A stretch of DNA of 64,000 bases from Gliomastix tumulicola (GCA_001599755.1 BCHX01000002.1:930001-994000); one strand, 5' to 3'; positions 1 through 12,146 are shown, counted from the stretch's first letter. Translations and numbers: made by a program. Notes: generated from the sequence alone by a model not told the origin.

Positions 1-2471
1 GACAGAAAACAAAGTCGTCCCAGGCCGTTGTCCCTTGATGATTGAGGAGCTCGGTATCAATCGAAGCTGAGAGAGCAGAGAGCCCTAGCCCATGCAAGAA
101 GACCAGCGCTTCCGAGACAGCGTACGCTGCGCCAAAGTGCAGGAGCGCACACATGTCAACGTCGATGGAGGCCAGCGAAGCCCCGGCAGAGACGAGGGAT
201 TGCAGCAGGGAGGTGTTCCGGAAGACGATGGCGAGCATCGCAGCCGAATGACCGTCGGCATCCAGGGCGTTGATGTCGACATCGGCGGCGCTCAACAGAG
301 CCTCGGCCGCCCTCGGCGTGGCCTCGTTTTGGGCTCCGGAAGCGAGACGATGCAGCGGCGTCCTGCCCCATACGTCCTTGACCGACGCTCTTGCGCCGTG
401 TTTCAGCAGTAGTTGGATCGCGTCGCAATGACAGCTTCGGGCAGCTTCGTGCAACGCGGTCCAGCCGCCATCCGTTCGCTCGTTGACATTGCAGGATGCG
501 CGGACCAGCACGCGCATGCAGTCGACGTAGCAGCGGGCAGCCGCGATGGAGATGGGTGTCTCCCGCAGTCGGCTCTTCACGTTGACATCCGCGCCTGCGT
601 CCACTAGACGCTGCACCGAGTCGTCGTCCCCTCGTCCGACGGCATGATGTAGAGGAGCTAATCCGGTTTCGTCGAGATCGTTGATGGAATCAGCACCCCC
701 CCTGTCCTTTTCCAACTCGCTCTCTCTTTGCATCAGTGCTGCTTGCAGACCATTGCCAGATTGAGCAGCCCTTTGCAACTGCGACGGAACGAAGTGAAGC
801 TCGTCCTCGTCGGTGCTTTCGGACAGCAATTTTCGTAGAATACGACGTTGAGGATCGCACGTACTATCCTGCAGCAACGTCTCGTGCGTAATATATTTGA
901 CGCGTCTTAGACGATTGATCAGTTAGCCCAAAAGTTCGGTCGACCTTCGTAGGTAGTCTCATACTTCCATACCTTGATAGTCCAGTCCTGAGGAAGCCTC
1001 TCCATAATTGCATCATAAGCTCTAAAAGCTCCGTCTTTTCACAATAAATAATGTACTGGCTGATGATTAGTTCCACCATACTAGTAGGTAAAGAAGGTAG
1101 TCCTTTGAGAAGGCACCTCGCGGTGTCTAGCAGTTACCTCTAGTAATTCCTGCCCATTTTCCATCCGATCGTCAGGCAAGTACACGCTTCCGGCATGAAG
1201 CCTGGCTTTGGTGCTGTCGAGAGGGATCTTGATAATCTCCCATGTGGCATCAACCCACGGCACAAAGCGAGGGAAGCGCATCGTGTGGCGAAGTCCGGTG
1301 GCGCTGTCATACTGCGCTCTGATCTGCAAGGTCTTCATCCAGAATAGCAGCGGCGCCTCGTAGTCTATCCACCATGAGCCGCGCCGTGCTCTCCCGCAGC
1401 CACAACGATCTACGCTGGGAGTCCGGGCGGATGACGACTGGTAGTAGCCGCCGCTCCACGATCCCACGAAACTTCGCATCCAAGGCGAGCTTTGGAAGAC
1501 CCGGCGACTGCCGTGACATTGGCATTGGCAGTTTTGTGAGCACCCGAGGCTCGCGTTCGATCGGAACGTTGCTATCAGTTCCGCATCTGCTACCAGATCC
1601 GTGTCTTCTATTAGCTCCGCACCTGAATATTGCGTGTCGTCGTTATGCATGGTGGGGGAGCTGGGAGACGCAATCGATGAGTTAGTGGTACTATCCGGGT
1701 CAACTAGGCTTGCTGAATCGCCATGTACGACAGCGGCTTCGACTGAGGGTTCGCTCCTCTGCGTGATGATCAAATGATGTCCTCGTTCGGCTACAAATTC
1801 TTCAAACAGTCTGCCCAAGTCGGGCCGGAGACTGCCGAGGATAGGTGAGCTCTTTGTTTCACGCCTCACCTACACCTACACCGAATAAAAGGTTTCCGTG
1901 CTTACTTGGCTGCTGCCTCTATCCTCCTGGCTATTTGGGTTATCTGGGTAATTTGCGAATGCGAGTGGCCATGATAGACAAGCATGAGATCCATCTTGAC
2001 CGATTGCCCTCGCCTCTGCAGGTCGGAAAGTCTAGTCTTGTACCAGATCCATCTGTGTTTCTTCGCTTCGGATTCGCCATCGTCCCGGTCTCGTGCGCAT
2101 TTGAGCTGGATGTCGGTCAGCTCGTCGACTATGTCCTGCAGAGATTCGGCGACTGAAAGGAGCTGCTGGTTGTTTATCATGTCGTCAATGCTCTGGGGGT
2201 TGTTGGTGAACAAACATCGCCTCTCCGCGGACCTTGCGGCGGCCTCGATGCTCTCGATCTAGTAAAGAGCGTCTGTGGTTAGCAGGCCGTGCCATTTGTC
2301 TTGGCCATCCATCTGGGGCAGGGGGGATGTTGGAAAGCCCACTTCTCGACGGAGGAGGCGATAGTCGTTCTGAGTCTCTCGAATCCCTTCGAGAAAGGAG
2401 AAGGCCTTCACCGACGTCTTGGCCACGCCGACGAGCGTGATAACGCTGGCGACGGCTCCCACAACCTCCAT
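1..2471 (-). CDS. Ankyrin-repeat protein with fungal helical N-terminal domain (3' end off window)
   Basis: Starts at the ATG at 2471 (MEVVGAVASVITLVGVAK), the alpha-helical N-terminal domain common in fungal STAND and ankyrin proteins. Exons read: 2471-2343, 2258-1906, then from 1864 leftwards. Exon 2 gives a helical, coiled-coil-like stretch. Exon 3 holds a cysteine cluster (CSQNCQCQCH) and a tryptophan-rich segment seen in this fungal ankyrin family. Splicing between about 1150 and 900 is unclear: a donor near 1140 with acceptor at 1081, and another intron ending near 905, would restore the frame. From about 898 to the left edge one open frame without a stop carries four to five ankyrin repeats (GWTALHEAARS, WGRTPLHRLAS). 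No enzymatic domain is visible. Such proteins are thought to act as recognition or scaffold modules; that role is inferred. Confidence 0.75.
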
Positions 2472-2964
2472 GATGGTAGGTAGGAGCGGCGGCGCTTCGA
2501 CGTGGAAATGTGCAAGGTAAGAAAGGATAAAATGAAGCAGATGCCAGCTGGATGCGACCAAGACGTGGGGTAGGAGCTGATGTGCACATCACGTTGTCTG
2601 CCTTGCAGTCGCCTAACGAAGGCATGGATGGTGCACCGCCACAAGCCGCCATTGGTTGGTTCGCTGCGGCGCATCAGCTGAACCCCTCCTTCGGCCGCCC
2701 GGCAAGGGTGATGATGATGGGGACTGTCAGCCAGTGGCTGCAAGGGAGCACTGCCGCCCCAGAATGCCCACGTCAATAGATCGGGCAGCTGAGCATGCTG
2801 GTGCGAACTATTGATTTCCCAGACATCATTATCATGCTGGCCATGCTGCCACTCCTTTGGGGGCCGTCCTCTCTGGATTGACCTTTCTACACAGCTTGCA
2901 TCTAATTTTCCAGGTGCGCTCATCCATTGTCCATAGTGAGTCTTGGGATATTACACGGAGCGCC
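2472..2964. other. Divergent intergenic region
   Basis: This is the shared 5' region of the ankyrin gene (-) and the large orphan gene (+). I see no repeat or RNA gene in it; short ORFs here look like chance. Confidence 0.6.
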
Positions 2965-5289
2965 ATGTCGATCCCTGTCGGCCTTCAGCTTGGGGTCGAA
3001 CTGACCAATTTCATCGCGCCCCTCACCAAAACCGCCCTCCGACTTGGTTCGCTGGCTGTGCGGGAGGCAATTGAGCGGTCGGGCTCCGATGAGCTCACCG
3101 AACTGAAGCTCGCGCATATCCTGGGCCGACACCGCCTGGATCCTGTCATTGCCACGCACTTCCGGAGTCTGGTAGCCCAGTCTGGCTGCGAGCGACTCTC
3201 CCGGTTCATGCGGGAGCTGGTGCTGGAGAGCGGAGCCGGGGCGACCGTCACTCAGGCGCTGGCTGGCGACAACGCGGCTCTCTTGTCCATGGTCGTCCAG
3301 GTCTCCTTCCTGGCTTGGTCGCTCGAGCACCAGTCGCTGGCTCTGGCATTGACCCAGGCGGTCGAGGAGATGCTCATCAGCAGCGAGACGCCGACCAGCC
3401 ACGGCCTCAATTACCTGTCCCTGCTGGGCACGATCGGCGCTTGCCAGCAGCAGACGGCGGCCTTCTCCTGGGCACATCACTACGCCTCCATTGATGACAA
3501 GATCTACAGAGCCCTCAAGTCGGGCAATCAGACGTCGCCGTCGTCGTCATTCACGGCAAAGGAGCGCCCGGCGAAGCGACGACGGACGGTCTCATCGCAG
3601 ATGCCAAGCCGGACTTACCAGCAGGCTGTGGCGGACAGGGCGCTTCCCTACGTCGTCCTCAAGGGCCTGATCAAAGCGCTGGACTCGGTGCAGAGGTTTC
3701 CGGAAGAATGTCTCCTCCAGCTATCCTGTGATCGGGGGGTATCGTCGGTGGTGCTGTGGTGCTACCATATCTTGGGCATCAGCGTTCTCGTGCGTATGGG
3801 CGATGTCCTGATTCATTTTGGCACTGGGCCGTACAATGTCACCATCGAGCCATGCGCTGGTTCAGATGTATCTGCAGTGCTGTTACAGAGAGCAGCCGAG
3901 AACGTGCCCATCTTCACTCTGACCCGAGCGGACAGCGACCCTTATATCCAGACCGATGAGCGTGTCGATGCGCGTGGGTTCTTGAAGAAGATACTCACCC
4001 TGCGCGGCGTCGACGTTGATGAGATTGGAGAATACGGTGCTGGGATCGTGTCTGAATGCATAAGGCATCTCGATATCGACGAACAGGGTGAAGACGAGCC
4101 CGACACCATCCGCGTCGGCGCATTCACACACACGGCACCGGTTGGAAGTGAAGCCAGTAGTGTCTCGGGGGATGCCGTCGTCATGACATCCATGAACCAC
4201 ATGCTACGATCCAAGATATCTAGCACGGTCGCCTTTCTGCTCGACAAGAGTCCAGAGGAGATGGGGAAGGAGAGCATCGGCTTGGTGAGCACGAGGGCCA
4301 GAAAAAGGACCGACACCCTGTGGCCGACGGTCATAGCCCTCATTTACGCCTTTGCAAGGGTCAGTAACTTGGAGCAGTGCAAGCTGCTTCCGCTCTCCCT
4401 GGATGCCTTCGAGGGCATGACGGTTGATGACCACGGGATCAATTTCGACAAGCGGCCGCGGGGCCCCGTGCCGGATACCATCTGTTGCTTCCTTCTGCTA
4501 AGCAAGCTGCTGATGGGGAGTCTGTACACCAAGGACTACATGGCCAAGGCCTTCCTCGTCAGCTCGCGCGGCTGGAGCATCTTCCTGGACACGATAGACG
4601 CGAGCGACCCGGAGGACGCGGCCACCGGCAGTCTGCACGTGCGCCCGGGAGTGCCCGCCAGGGACGGCATCCGCAAGGCCCGCATCATCGACGGCATGAC
4701 CGACTTCGGCATCGACGCAACGCGAGAGCTCCTCTTCAGCTCGGAGCCGCGCATCTCGTTCTGGCCGGGCGTCTGGACCGCCAAGACGGTCGGCACGCAC
4801 ATCGGGTACCACGGCCACGACGCCTTCACCGTGGTGCAGATGTACGACTGGGCGCACAGCGGGCAGACCTGCAAGAAGTGGCGGCTGGGATTCCGCGAGA
4901 AGCAGGAGATGGCCATGAAGTTCCACGTGCTCAAGGGCTGCCCCTGCCTGACCCAGCAGACCGAGGTCGAGCGGCGGCGCACCATCGAGAAGCTGCTCAT
5001 CTGGCCGGCCGCGGCCAAGCAGGAGGCCGCGCAGGGCGACACGAGCTACATCGTGAAGCACCCGGACGACCAGTGGAGCGTTTCCCGCATCCCGGAGAGG
5101 ATCTTCTACCGCGGCGACACGTGGTTCTTCTTTGTCACCGGGGATAGCTCTGCCCGGTGGCTGGGGCTGGATAACCTCGAGCAGCTGGGCTTGGAGGGCG
5201 AAGACTACAGGCTTGTTGTTCGTGGGCGGGGGTGCTGTGTTAGCTGCGCGATGGAGCATGTTCGGGGCCCGGCGTTGGTCCTTCTGTGA
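2965..5289 (+). CDS. Large orphan protein, 774 aa, unknown function
   Basis: An uninterrupted frame from the ATG at 2965 (MSIPVGLQLGVEL) to a TGA at 5287. The frame extends upstream only through non-ATG codons, so this ATG is the natural start. The N-terminus is helical and amphipathic, rich in leucine and alanine, without a clear signal peptide. A basic run (KERPAKRRRTV, near residues 199-208) looks like a nuclear localisation signal. The C-terminal third is rich in tryptophan and aromatic residues and ends in a cysteine-containing tail (RGRGCCVSC). I do not recognise a catalytic motif or known domain. The length of the open frame and its high-GC third-position bias show it is coding. Confidence 0.75.
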   Translation: MSIPVGLQLGVELTNFIAPLTKTALRLGSLAVREAIERSGSDELTELKLAHILGRHRLDPVIATHFRSLVAQSGCERLSRFMRELVLESGAGATVTQALAGDNAALLSMVVQVSFLAWSLEHQSLALALTQAVEEMLISSETPTSHGLNYLSLLGTIGACQQQTAAFSWAHHYASIDDKIYRALKSGNQTSPSSSFTAKERPAKRRRTVSSQMPSRTYQQAVADRALPYVVLKGLIKALDSVQRFPEECLLQLSCDRGVSSVVLWCYHILGISVLVRMGDVLIHFGTGPYNVTIEPCAGSDVSAVLLQRAAENVPIFTLTRADSDPYIQTDERVDARGFLKKILTLRGVDVDEIGEYGAGIVSECIRHLDIDEQGEDEPDTIRVGAFTHTAPVGSEASSVSGDAVVMTSMNHMLRSKISSTVAFLLDKSPEEMGKESIGLVSTRARKRTDTLWPTVIALIYAFARVSNLEQCKLLPLSLDAFEGMTVDDHGINFDKRPRGPVPDTICCFLLLSKLLMGSLYTKDYMAKAFLVSSRGWSIFLDTIDASDPEDAATGSLHVRPGVPARDGIRKARIIDGMTDFGIDATRELLFSSEPRISFWPGVWTAKTVGTHIGYHGHDAFTVVQMYDWAHSGQTCKKWRLGFREKQEMAMKFHVLKGCPCLTQQTEVERRRTIEKLLIWPAAAKQEAAQGDTSYIVKHPDDQWSVSRIPERIFYRGDTWFFFVTGDSSARWLGLDNLEQLGLEGEDYRLVVRGRGCCVSCAMEHVRGPALVLL

Positions 5290-5578
5290 AGTCGAGGAAT
5301 GGGTATCGAGTCTTTCTGTGGGCGGTACCTCTCTCAATATACCTTGAGGCATACGGTAGTAGGGTCAATGCATTCTTCTTTGTATAAGCCATGTACTGCT
5401 TCAGAAACCGAGGGTAATTTCCTGAGAATGGCCGTGTGCAAAGCGCTATATTACTATCAGACCCCATGCTAGTGCATGCCTACATACCGTTCCTCTTAGC
5501 TCCTCCCTCCAGCGCCCATCTACCTCAGCTTCCAGCACGACACACAGCCGCTCTGCTAGTTAGACCAACACCTGCTCT

Positions 5579-8557
5579 TCACTTTCGATAATTAAAGTAC
5601 AAGATGCCATCGTCCTCATCTTCGTCGGGGATTGGGCTGCTCGGGATAAAAGAAGAGTCAGGCTCCTGCTGCTGGAACTGCAGCTGATTCAGCATCTGCA
5701 GATCCAAGTCGCTGATCATGGTGGTGGTGTTGTAAATCGACGTGACATTCTCGGCCAGCGTGTAGTTGTCAGGAATGCCGCTCCTCTTGAAACCCGGCCA
5801 CTTGGGAGGCCTGACGCACGTTGTCGGGGCGGTTTCGATGTTGCCGTTGTAGGAGGCGATGCAAAACTCGTAGTACCATGTGCCGGGATACAGCCAGCCA
5901 AAGTCGTGTTGCGTGTTCTTCGTGCTCGTGGCTAACTTGAGCGCCGTGTTATCGAGCAGGCTCCGGGTGTAGATGCTGTAGCCGACGGCATTGGGAGACG
6001 GATTCCAGCTGATGCGGACGGTCGTCGGTTCAAGGTTGGTGGCCGAGGCGCCGGATGGCGCACCAGGAGCACCGCCGTTCGCTCGAACTTCCCTGCCGCC
6101 GCCGGGGAGACCGCCAACGATGAGGCCGTTGAGACGGATGTATGTGGCTACCCAGGTGCCGTAGCGGTGTCCGGGCTTGAGACCGCCGACAACATATCTC
6201 GTGTCTCTGGTAGCATAGCCGCCGATCCAAGCGCCCTCCGTATCCAGATCCCAGAACAGCACGAGGTATCGGTCGACGTTATAGCCCGTGACAGGTGACC
6301 AGGTGATCTCGAAGGCGTCCGAGCCCAACGGCACGACGCGGATATTCGGAGGACCGGGAGCTGTCTCAACCAGTGCTCTGGCAGCAGTGATGGGCCCCCA
6401 GTTGGTGCACACATCATTGTCGGTACACGTGCACGCCTGGTGCTCCCACGTCTGGTCGCGAATCACCCACGTATTCCAGTTGAACACGCCGTTGGCACGC
6501 CCCTCGGACCACCAGTCCGACATGCCCTGGAGACGCGAGCGCATCCTGTACGACCGAGCATTCGTCTGGGGCTGCCACTCGACAAGCATGCCCTCCGGCA
6601 ACCCATAGCTCCTCTGCCCGGATGGCTGCGTAGTCGGCAGCCGCGTGATGCTCCCCGGCACCGGGAGGGGTCTCGGACCGATGTTGAACCGCCTCCGGAA
6701 CGCCTCCGCGAAGGCCCACGCGATGTGGTATTCGCCCATGGCGTTGGGGTGCAGCCCGTCGTAGCCGTCAGGGCAGCCCTCCGGACGGCAGTTGTAGGCC
6801 GATGCCAAATCCACAATCTCAATAGGTGATTCGTACCGAAACCAGCGGCCGACGGCTGTCCAGAGACGGTCGTTGTACGAGTTCGTCTTGTCCACCAGGT
6901 CCTGGCGCCCGCCGATAAAGGACCGATGTACGACGTTGCCGAGGAGGATCTTGATATTCGGTTTCGCCTCACGCGCCTTCTGGATGAGCGAGCCCATCGT
7001 ATCGATCAGCCCCCCCGCGTCCTTGACGAACCAGCCGAGATCGTTGAAGCCGAGCATGAGCAGCAGGTAATCCGGATTATGCTGCTGGACCCAGCCCTTG
7101 ATGGTATGCTCCGTCTGCGCAGCCTGTCGCCCCCACCACGCGGCGTGGCCAGTTATGAGGAACTCAGACGGCACGTCTCCTGCGTAGCCGCCCGCGACGG
7201 GAGTCCGCTCTGGCAGGATCTCGCCGGGCAGCTTGGGAGGGTCCGGGTAGTGGAAGTTGTGGGGGATCATGCCGCCGGCCTGTGTGCCTATGAAGGGGCC
7301 GACAAACGTCGCGTCGTATACGTTGAGCTTGACTACAGAGTGGCAGGCAGTTCTCGTCAGCGATCAGGTCCGGTACTGCACTGCGGGACGGAGAGACGGC
7401 ATTTGGGGAATCTGGGCCTCTTACACCACTGCCATATACGATAACGCCAGGTCCAGTCTTCATGCGCCCCGTGTGTGATTGAGTCGCCGACAATCATGAT
7501 CCTCGGCTTCTCCTTTGGCACGTTGGGGAACTGCTCGAGCTTCTCGTCGTCTATGCAGGGCAGGGCACACTCGGTGAATATGTCCAGACCATTGGACTGA
7601 TGGGGGTACTGCACCAGCAAGATGCACAGATACTCGCAATCTCCCGATGGGCAGGCTATGTCGTTCCTTTCCGCGTAGGCTTCGGTGGCCACTGCAAGTC
7701 GAGTTGTAGGTTAGGCTAGATTATAACAAAAGGCGGGCGAGAGAATAGGATCACGGAAGTTGGGGAGTGTACGTACTCCATGTGTTGACAATGATGTTCC
7801 AGTTCTCTCGATAGAAGACGTATTGCGGGTGGCATAACCCCTCCTGGCGACACTTGACCGTTCCAGGAATGCCACCCCATGCGAATCGGTCCGTTGCAGT
7901 CCATTGTATACTGAATGTGCCGAAGCCCGGAAAGTTGTCAAAGAAGGCGACAGGTGGCGCAGTTTGTTCCGGGTTCACCCAAGCCATGCCTCTGCAACCG
8001 GGGAACCAGTTAGCTTAGCAAGCCTCTTCGTAACGTAGGCCCCCCGACTTTGGCTAACTTTAGACTCACGGCATATAGCCCGGGCCGTTGGGCGAATCTG
8101 GCCGACCACGCGGCTTCATCCAGAGGTGGTTCTCACCACCAGCATGGGTTTGGGCCCTCGCGCGGCAGTACTTCTGATCATACCACGGGCCGTTGAGATC
8201 GTCGGTGAATAGCGAGAAAATCTTGGAAACCGCATCGGCTATGTTGGTCTTGCCGCCTTTCTTGCGTATAAAGGTCATACCCGCCACGTGCGGGACGAAA
8301 TACACGTCCTCATTGGACTGTCTTTTACCAATGTCCCCATCTTGCGACTGAGCTTGGGTCAGAGATTCGAGGGCCGCGGCGTGCTGGCGCCGGAGGTCTT
8401 CGAGGCGCGCAGGGTCGGTGATCTGCTGAGCTTCTGCGGGTAGCTCATAGTCAGGAGGGTACTCGTTGCCGGAAACAGGAGGAAAGTTCAAGGTCTCGTT
8501 TGCCGCGGCAGCAGCAACTAGATGCAGCGAGGCTGCGAGAACCAGAAGGACCTTCAT
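5579..8557 (-). CDS. Secreted SGNH/GDSL-type esterase with C-terminal fibronectin-III-like repeats
   Basis: Four exons fit the frame: 8557-8070, 7991-7777, 7691-7425 and 7332-5579, giving 907 aa. The start MKVLLVLAASLHLVAAA is a clear signal peptide. The middle has the SGNH hydrolase blocks: IMIVGDSITHG with nucleophile Ser near residue 305, a GFND block with Asn near 420, and DGLHP with Asp and His near 515 and 518. The C-terminal third (about 560-845) has three beta-rich segments with FN3-like features (ITWSPVTGYNVDRY, VRISWNPSPNAVGYS). The tail is acidic. About 230 residues before the SGNH domain match nothing I know. The family contains carbohydrate esterases (CE3-like) and lipases acting on acetylated polysaccharides or lipids; the exact substrate is unknown. 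The long N-terminal region and the FN3 array make it much larger than usual single-domain members. Confidence 0.85.
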
Positions 8558-10000
8558 TGCCAAAGACACACTTGAGGCGATACTAGCAGAGTGGTAGGGC
8601 CATCCATCCTTGAGGCTTGAGCGGCGTGGCGAGTTCATATAAGATCCTGTCCACGCAACGCACAAGTGAACCTACTACTAGGGGGAGCAGACTCGGTCTC
8701 GGTGTATGAACAGATGCCGAGATGATGGTTACCTCCGGATGCTGGGGGCACTCATGTCGCCCTGGCCTAGAACATCTCGACCATAGACCTCGAATGTTAA
8801 GTTCGTTTACGGCCAACGGCATCATATCTACTCCCTACATCCGACGGAATGGCGCTCTAGACTCCATTTGCGTAGTTTTTGTGCCAATCGTGGCCCGTAG
8901 CCGCGGAGAGATGTATCGAGCAATCTGCTCACCACAAGATACGCAGGACCGCCGCTTTGCTATAAGGCATTAAGCCCTACGAGGCCAGACAACCCCTACA
9001 AGGTTCGAGGGGCTGGGGTCAGGTTCCAAGAGCGTTCATTAAAGCGGTTCAAAGCGAAAGACATACAATGTAGTCAGGCATCTGTTGTCAGACGTATGTA
9101 TGCAGTCAGACTCGCCCTAGCGTTGCTGTTTGGTCGCCGAAGTCATCAATCCGCGGGATTGACGCCTCGGCCAATTTGCCTGATGGGTTGGCATTGAAGT
9201 ACCGCGGGGTTGGTAGGGGTCTACCCACGGTCTGTAGCTCGCTTAGCAGGATTGGCTCAGCACCCTGAACGTTATAAGATAACTGATATCAGACCATCGC
9301 GCGCTGTATTGAGGGCACGATCGTGAAAGCCAATCGCATTACCTCGCCTGGGAGGCCGGGATGTGTCAGCTTAAGGCAAAGGCTGGGGGTTCCTTTAAGA
9401 ATCAAATAGCTTACCTACCCCATGTCACCTACCCTCTTGAGGATGGACTTCATACCGCCACGTTTTCTACTCCTCTTGACGCTTCAAAACGACTGTCCCC
9501 CTTTTCCCTAACCGGACGTCCGTCGACAAGAATCACTTGGCTATGCTGGGCGCTTTGCAGCTAAGGATGATGCTTACACACTTGAAGCTTGTCAAGCCTT
9601 GGCCAAACGATGCCCATGTTAGAAGCCTCCAGTGGATCTATCTATGCCTCCGATTCTTTACTTTGCTGTAAAAGCTAAGGAAGCCGCATTAAAAGATCAA
9701 ACTCTGGAAATCGGACGTGATAACAAGTCGGATGTCACGGAAAAAGGGAAAATGGGACTTTCTTCAAGAGGAGACCATCCGAGACTGTATTCAGTAGAGC
9801 AAGATGACGATTTGACCAATCATGGAGAATTAGAGACTCATACATTGGCGCTAATGATCCTCCTTCTAACCATCTCGGCTGCGTGCAAGAGACGCACTGT
9901 TGGGTGGCTCTAGGATGGTGGTGTAGATTCGTTTAACTAAATATCTGCGACGCATCCTGTCCTGAACGGAATGAAATGCTAAATCTCCTGCGGTAATCTC
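8558..10000. other. Intergenic region, no gene seen
   Basis: About 1.4 kb. Short ORFs at 9361-9564 and 9632-9913 lack codon bias or motifs and are probably chance. No tRNA, repeat array or transposon ends were recognised. Confidence 0.55.
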
Positions 10001-10908
10001 TCATATCGGCTTTACCACCTGGAGCACTTCTGCTGCGACCTTTCTCACCTCATCATCCAAGGCATCCTCGGTGCTCAGAGCCCGCCACCTTGCCTCCCAG
10101 TGTTTCCACCGCTCCGACGAGAGTTTGTGAATGTCTGCAGACCACAACAGAGTCGCCCCCTGCAGATCCTCGTCGCCCAGGGCCTCCACCGTCCCACCCG
10201 CATCGCACTCCTCACGGAGCTCATAGGGACTGAGGAGAAACACCTGAGCCGCAGCCAGCACGTCCGGCCGGTGCATTTGAGGATTTCTAATGATGTTGTC
10301 CGTATCGAGAGCCCTGACTATGCTGCGGGAAGCGCGCTGGAGGAAGACCGGATCACCTAGAACCGGGTCCCCTGTCGCCGTGAGCCGAGCGGCGAATGCA
10401 ACGGCGTGAGGCCAAAGTGTTGCGCCGTCGCTGGTGCTGGGGGTATTCCTCTCTTCTGCTCTGTCATCCAAGTACAAGACCTCGCAGTCTAGATGTGCGT
10501 TCGATAATTAGTCATGGGCACCGAAGGATGGTAAGAAAATGATATTTTCCACTTACTGTTCATCGTATCAGCCCACTTGTGACCCCAGGTTCCCAATCTA
10601 GACCACTCGTCTACTTGAGATTCGCGAATCTCTCGGAAAAGCTCGACGATGCGCGGTTGCGTGGAAGGGAACTTCAGCGCCACGGCGTGGATCACCGACC
10701 ACAGCATAGACATCCGAAGTTGCCTGGTCAGGCTGGGCACGTCGGACTGCGTTGGTCGGCGAGCGAGCTGCTGAGCGCAGTCCTGGGGACTGAGATTCCC
10801 TGATAGATACGTCTCCAAGGACTCGAGCTCGCTATGAGATGGGGCTTGATCGTCCTCCTCTTCGTAAACAGGGACCTTGCGCAGGTATTCATCAATGGTG
10901 GAATCCAT
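10001..10908 (-). CDS. DUF3632-like fungal protein
   Basis: Two exons, 10908-10557 and 10488-10001, joined by a GTAAGT...TAG intron of 69 nt, giving 279 aa. The start ATG at 10908 opens MDSTIDEYLRKVPVYEEEDD. The layout (short acidic N-terminus, then helices with YLSGNLSPQDCAQQLA, then an LWSVIHAVALKFPSTQPRIVE-type segment before W-rich helices) resembles the fungal DUF3632 family, whose function is unknown. It is predicted to be soluble and intracellular, with no signal peptide or membrane segment. Confidence 0.7.
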
Positions 10909-11636
10909 TGTGCTGTCCGAGTCTCCGTGCGGGAGTAGAGCTTGGAATGAGGTTTGGACAGATGTGAATTGGGACTTGGTGAGATGCTGTCTGATGAAAT
11001 GGGTGAACTGGGGAATGAAATTGATGGAGGTGAAATGCAGATATGTAGTGGGATATGAGTGTGCGAATTTGTGCTGGAGGTAGGCTTTCTTTATATTTGA
11101 GGCTGGACAGTGGCATGACGTAAATAAACAGCGTCATGAGGCGGGGAAACTAAAATCCAGGGGTCGGGCGTGGCGTGTATGTCCATTATATTATATTTTC
11201 ACGCCACCCTTGCCTCCCGTGCCACCCTCATCGTGTCCAGTTCCGAAAATTGTGGCGATCGGCATTTACTACTACATGAAGTGCGTTAGTTGAGACGGGG
11301 TATGGCAGAGCTCAAAGAGTAAAAGGTACTAGTAGGCTAATTTAACAGACTCACTACGCCAATGGGCTGGTATCTCTCAGATGATGCCCAAGCACTCTTA
11401 TTCTGGAGGCTTGTATCGACTCCGGTAATTTGGAAGTATGCTTGGCTACCTGGGAATTACTTTCACGGCGACACATCTAATAGCAGTGTTTAATCTGCAG
11501 GAAGCATACTCTGATTTGACACGCCACTACTACCTCCTACTATACAGTTCCTCCACTCTCCCTCCCTTTATCAGTGGGATGTTTTACACAAAGGAAATAA
11601 GATAATAATACAAGATTTTCAAGCCCCAATGGCTGT
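10909..11636. other. Intergenic region
   Basis: The 5' flank of the DUF3632 gene and the 3' flank of the small secreted protein. It contains AT-rich stretches (around 11180 and 11590). Nothing else was recognised. Confidence 0.5.
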
Positions 11637-12146
11637 TTAATCATCAAGCTTCATGCAGATACCAGGGCCGGCAGCACCCTCGGCAAAGGCGCACATAGGC
11701 TGGTCATCGTCGCAGTCGCCATTCTTGGTGCAGATCGCGCCCTCATCCTCCCCACGGCGGGCCATGCCTCCTCGCCTCTTCTTCTTCTTGCCGGGCTCGT
11801 CGGTGGTGCCCTCACGCAGCTCGTAGAACTTCTCGAGGATGTCGTCGGCGTCGTCGACTTCCTCTCGGGCCAGCTCCGGGGGCGCCTCGCCCTCCTCGGC
11901 ATCATCGCCCTCGTCCTCGCCCGTCTCGATCTCGGGCTTGGCGCCGTAGCTGATGATGCCATCGCCCGTGAGGACGATGTATCCGTTCTCGTCGATCTTG
12001 TCGTCGTCCTCGAGCTCCTCCCAGACATCTTCGATGTCGTCGCGTCGGGAGAAGCCGCGGGAAGACTTGGAGTTGGTCCGACCAGAGTCGGAGAGGGCCA
12101 TGGTGCTGGCGGCGAGGGTGACGAGAACAGCGAGAGTGGCCTTCAT
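11637..12146 (-). CDS. Small secreted acidic protein with four-cysteine C-terminus
   Basis: A single-exon frame of 169 aa with ATG at 12146. MKATLAVLVTLAASTMALS is a signal peptide. The mature protein is very acidic in the middle (runs of D and E) and has dibasic sites (SRRDD, KKKKRRGG, ARRGE) that could be cut by a Kex2-type protease. The last 40 residues hold four cysteines (CTKNGDC...MC...GICM), so a small disulfide-bonded C-terminal peptide could be released. It resembles candidate effectors or secreted peptides in general features only. No family was recognised. Confidence 0.7.
   Translation of the reverse strand: MKATLAVLVTLAASTMALSDSGRTNSKSSRGFSRRDDIEDVWEELEDDDKIDENGYIVLTGDGIISYGAKPEIETGEDEGDDAEEGEAPPELAREEVDDADDILEKFYELREGTTDEPGKKKKRRGGMARRGEDEGAICTKNGDCDDDQPMCAFAEGAAGPGICMKLDD

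Noticed and set aside
4498..5352. 284-codon antisense ORF over the 774-aa orphan gene
   Set aside because: It is the high-GC complement of a coding frame; composition is Arg/Ala/Pro-rich shadow sequence.
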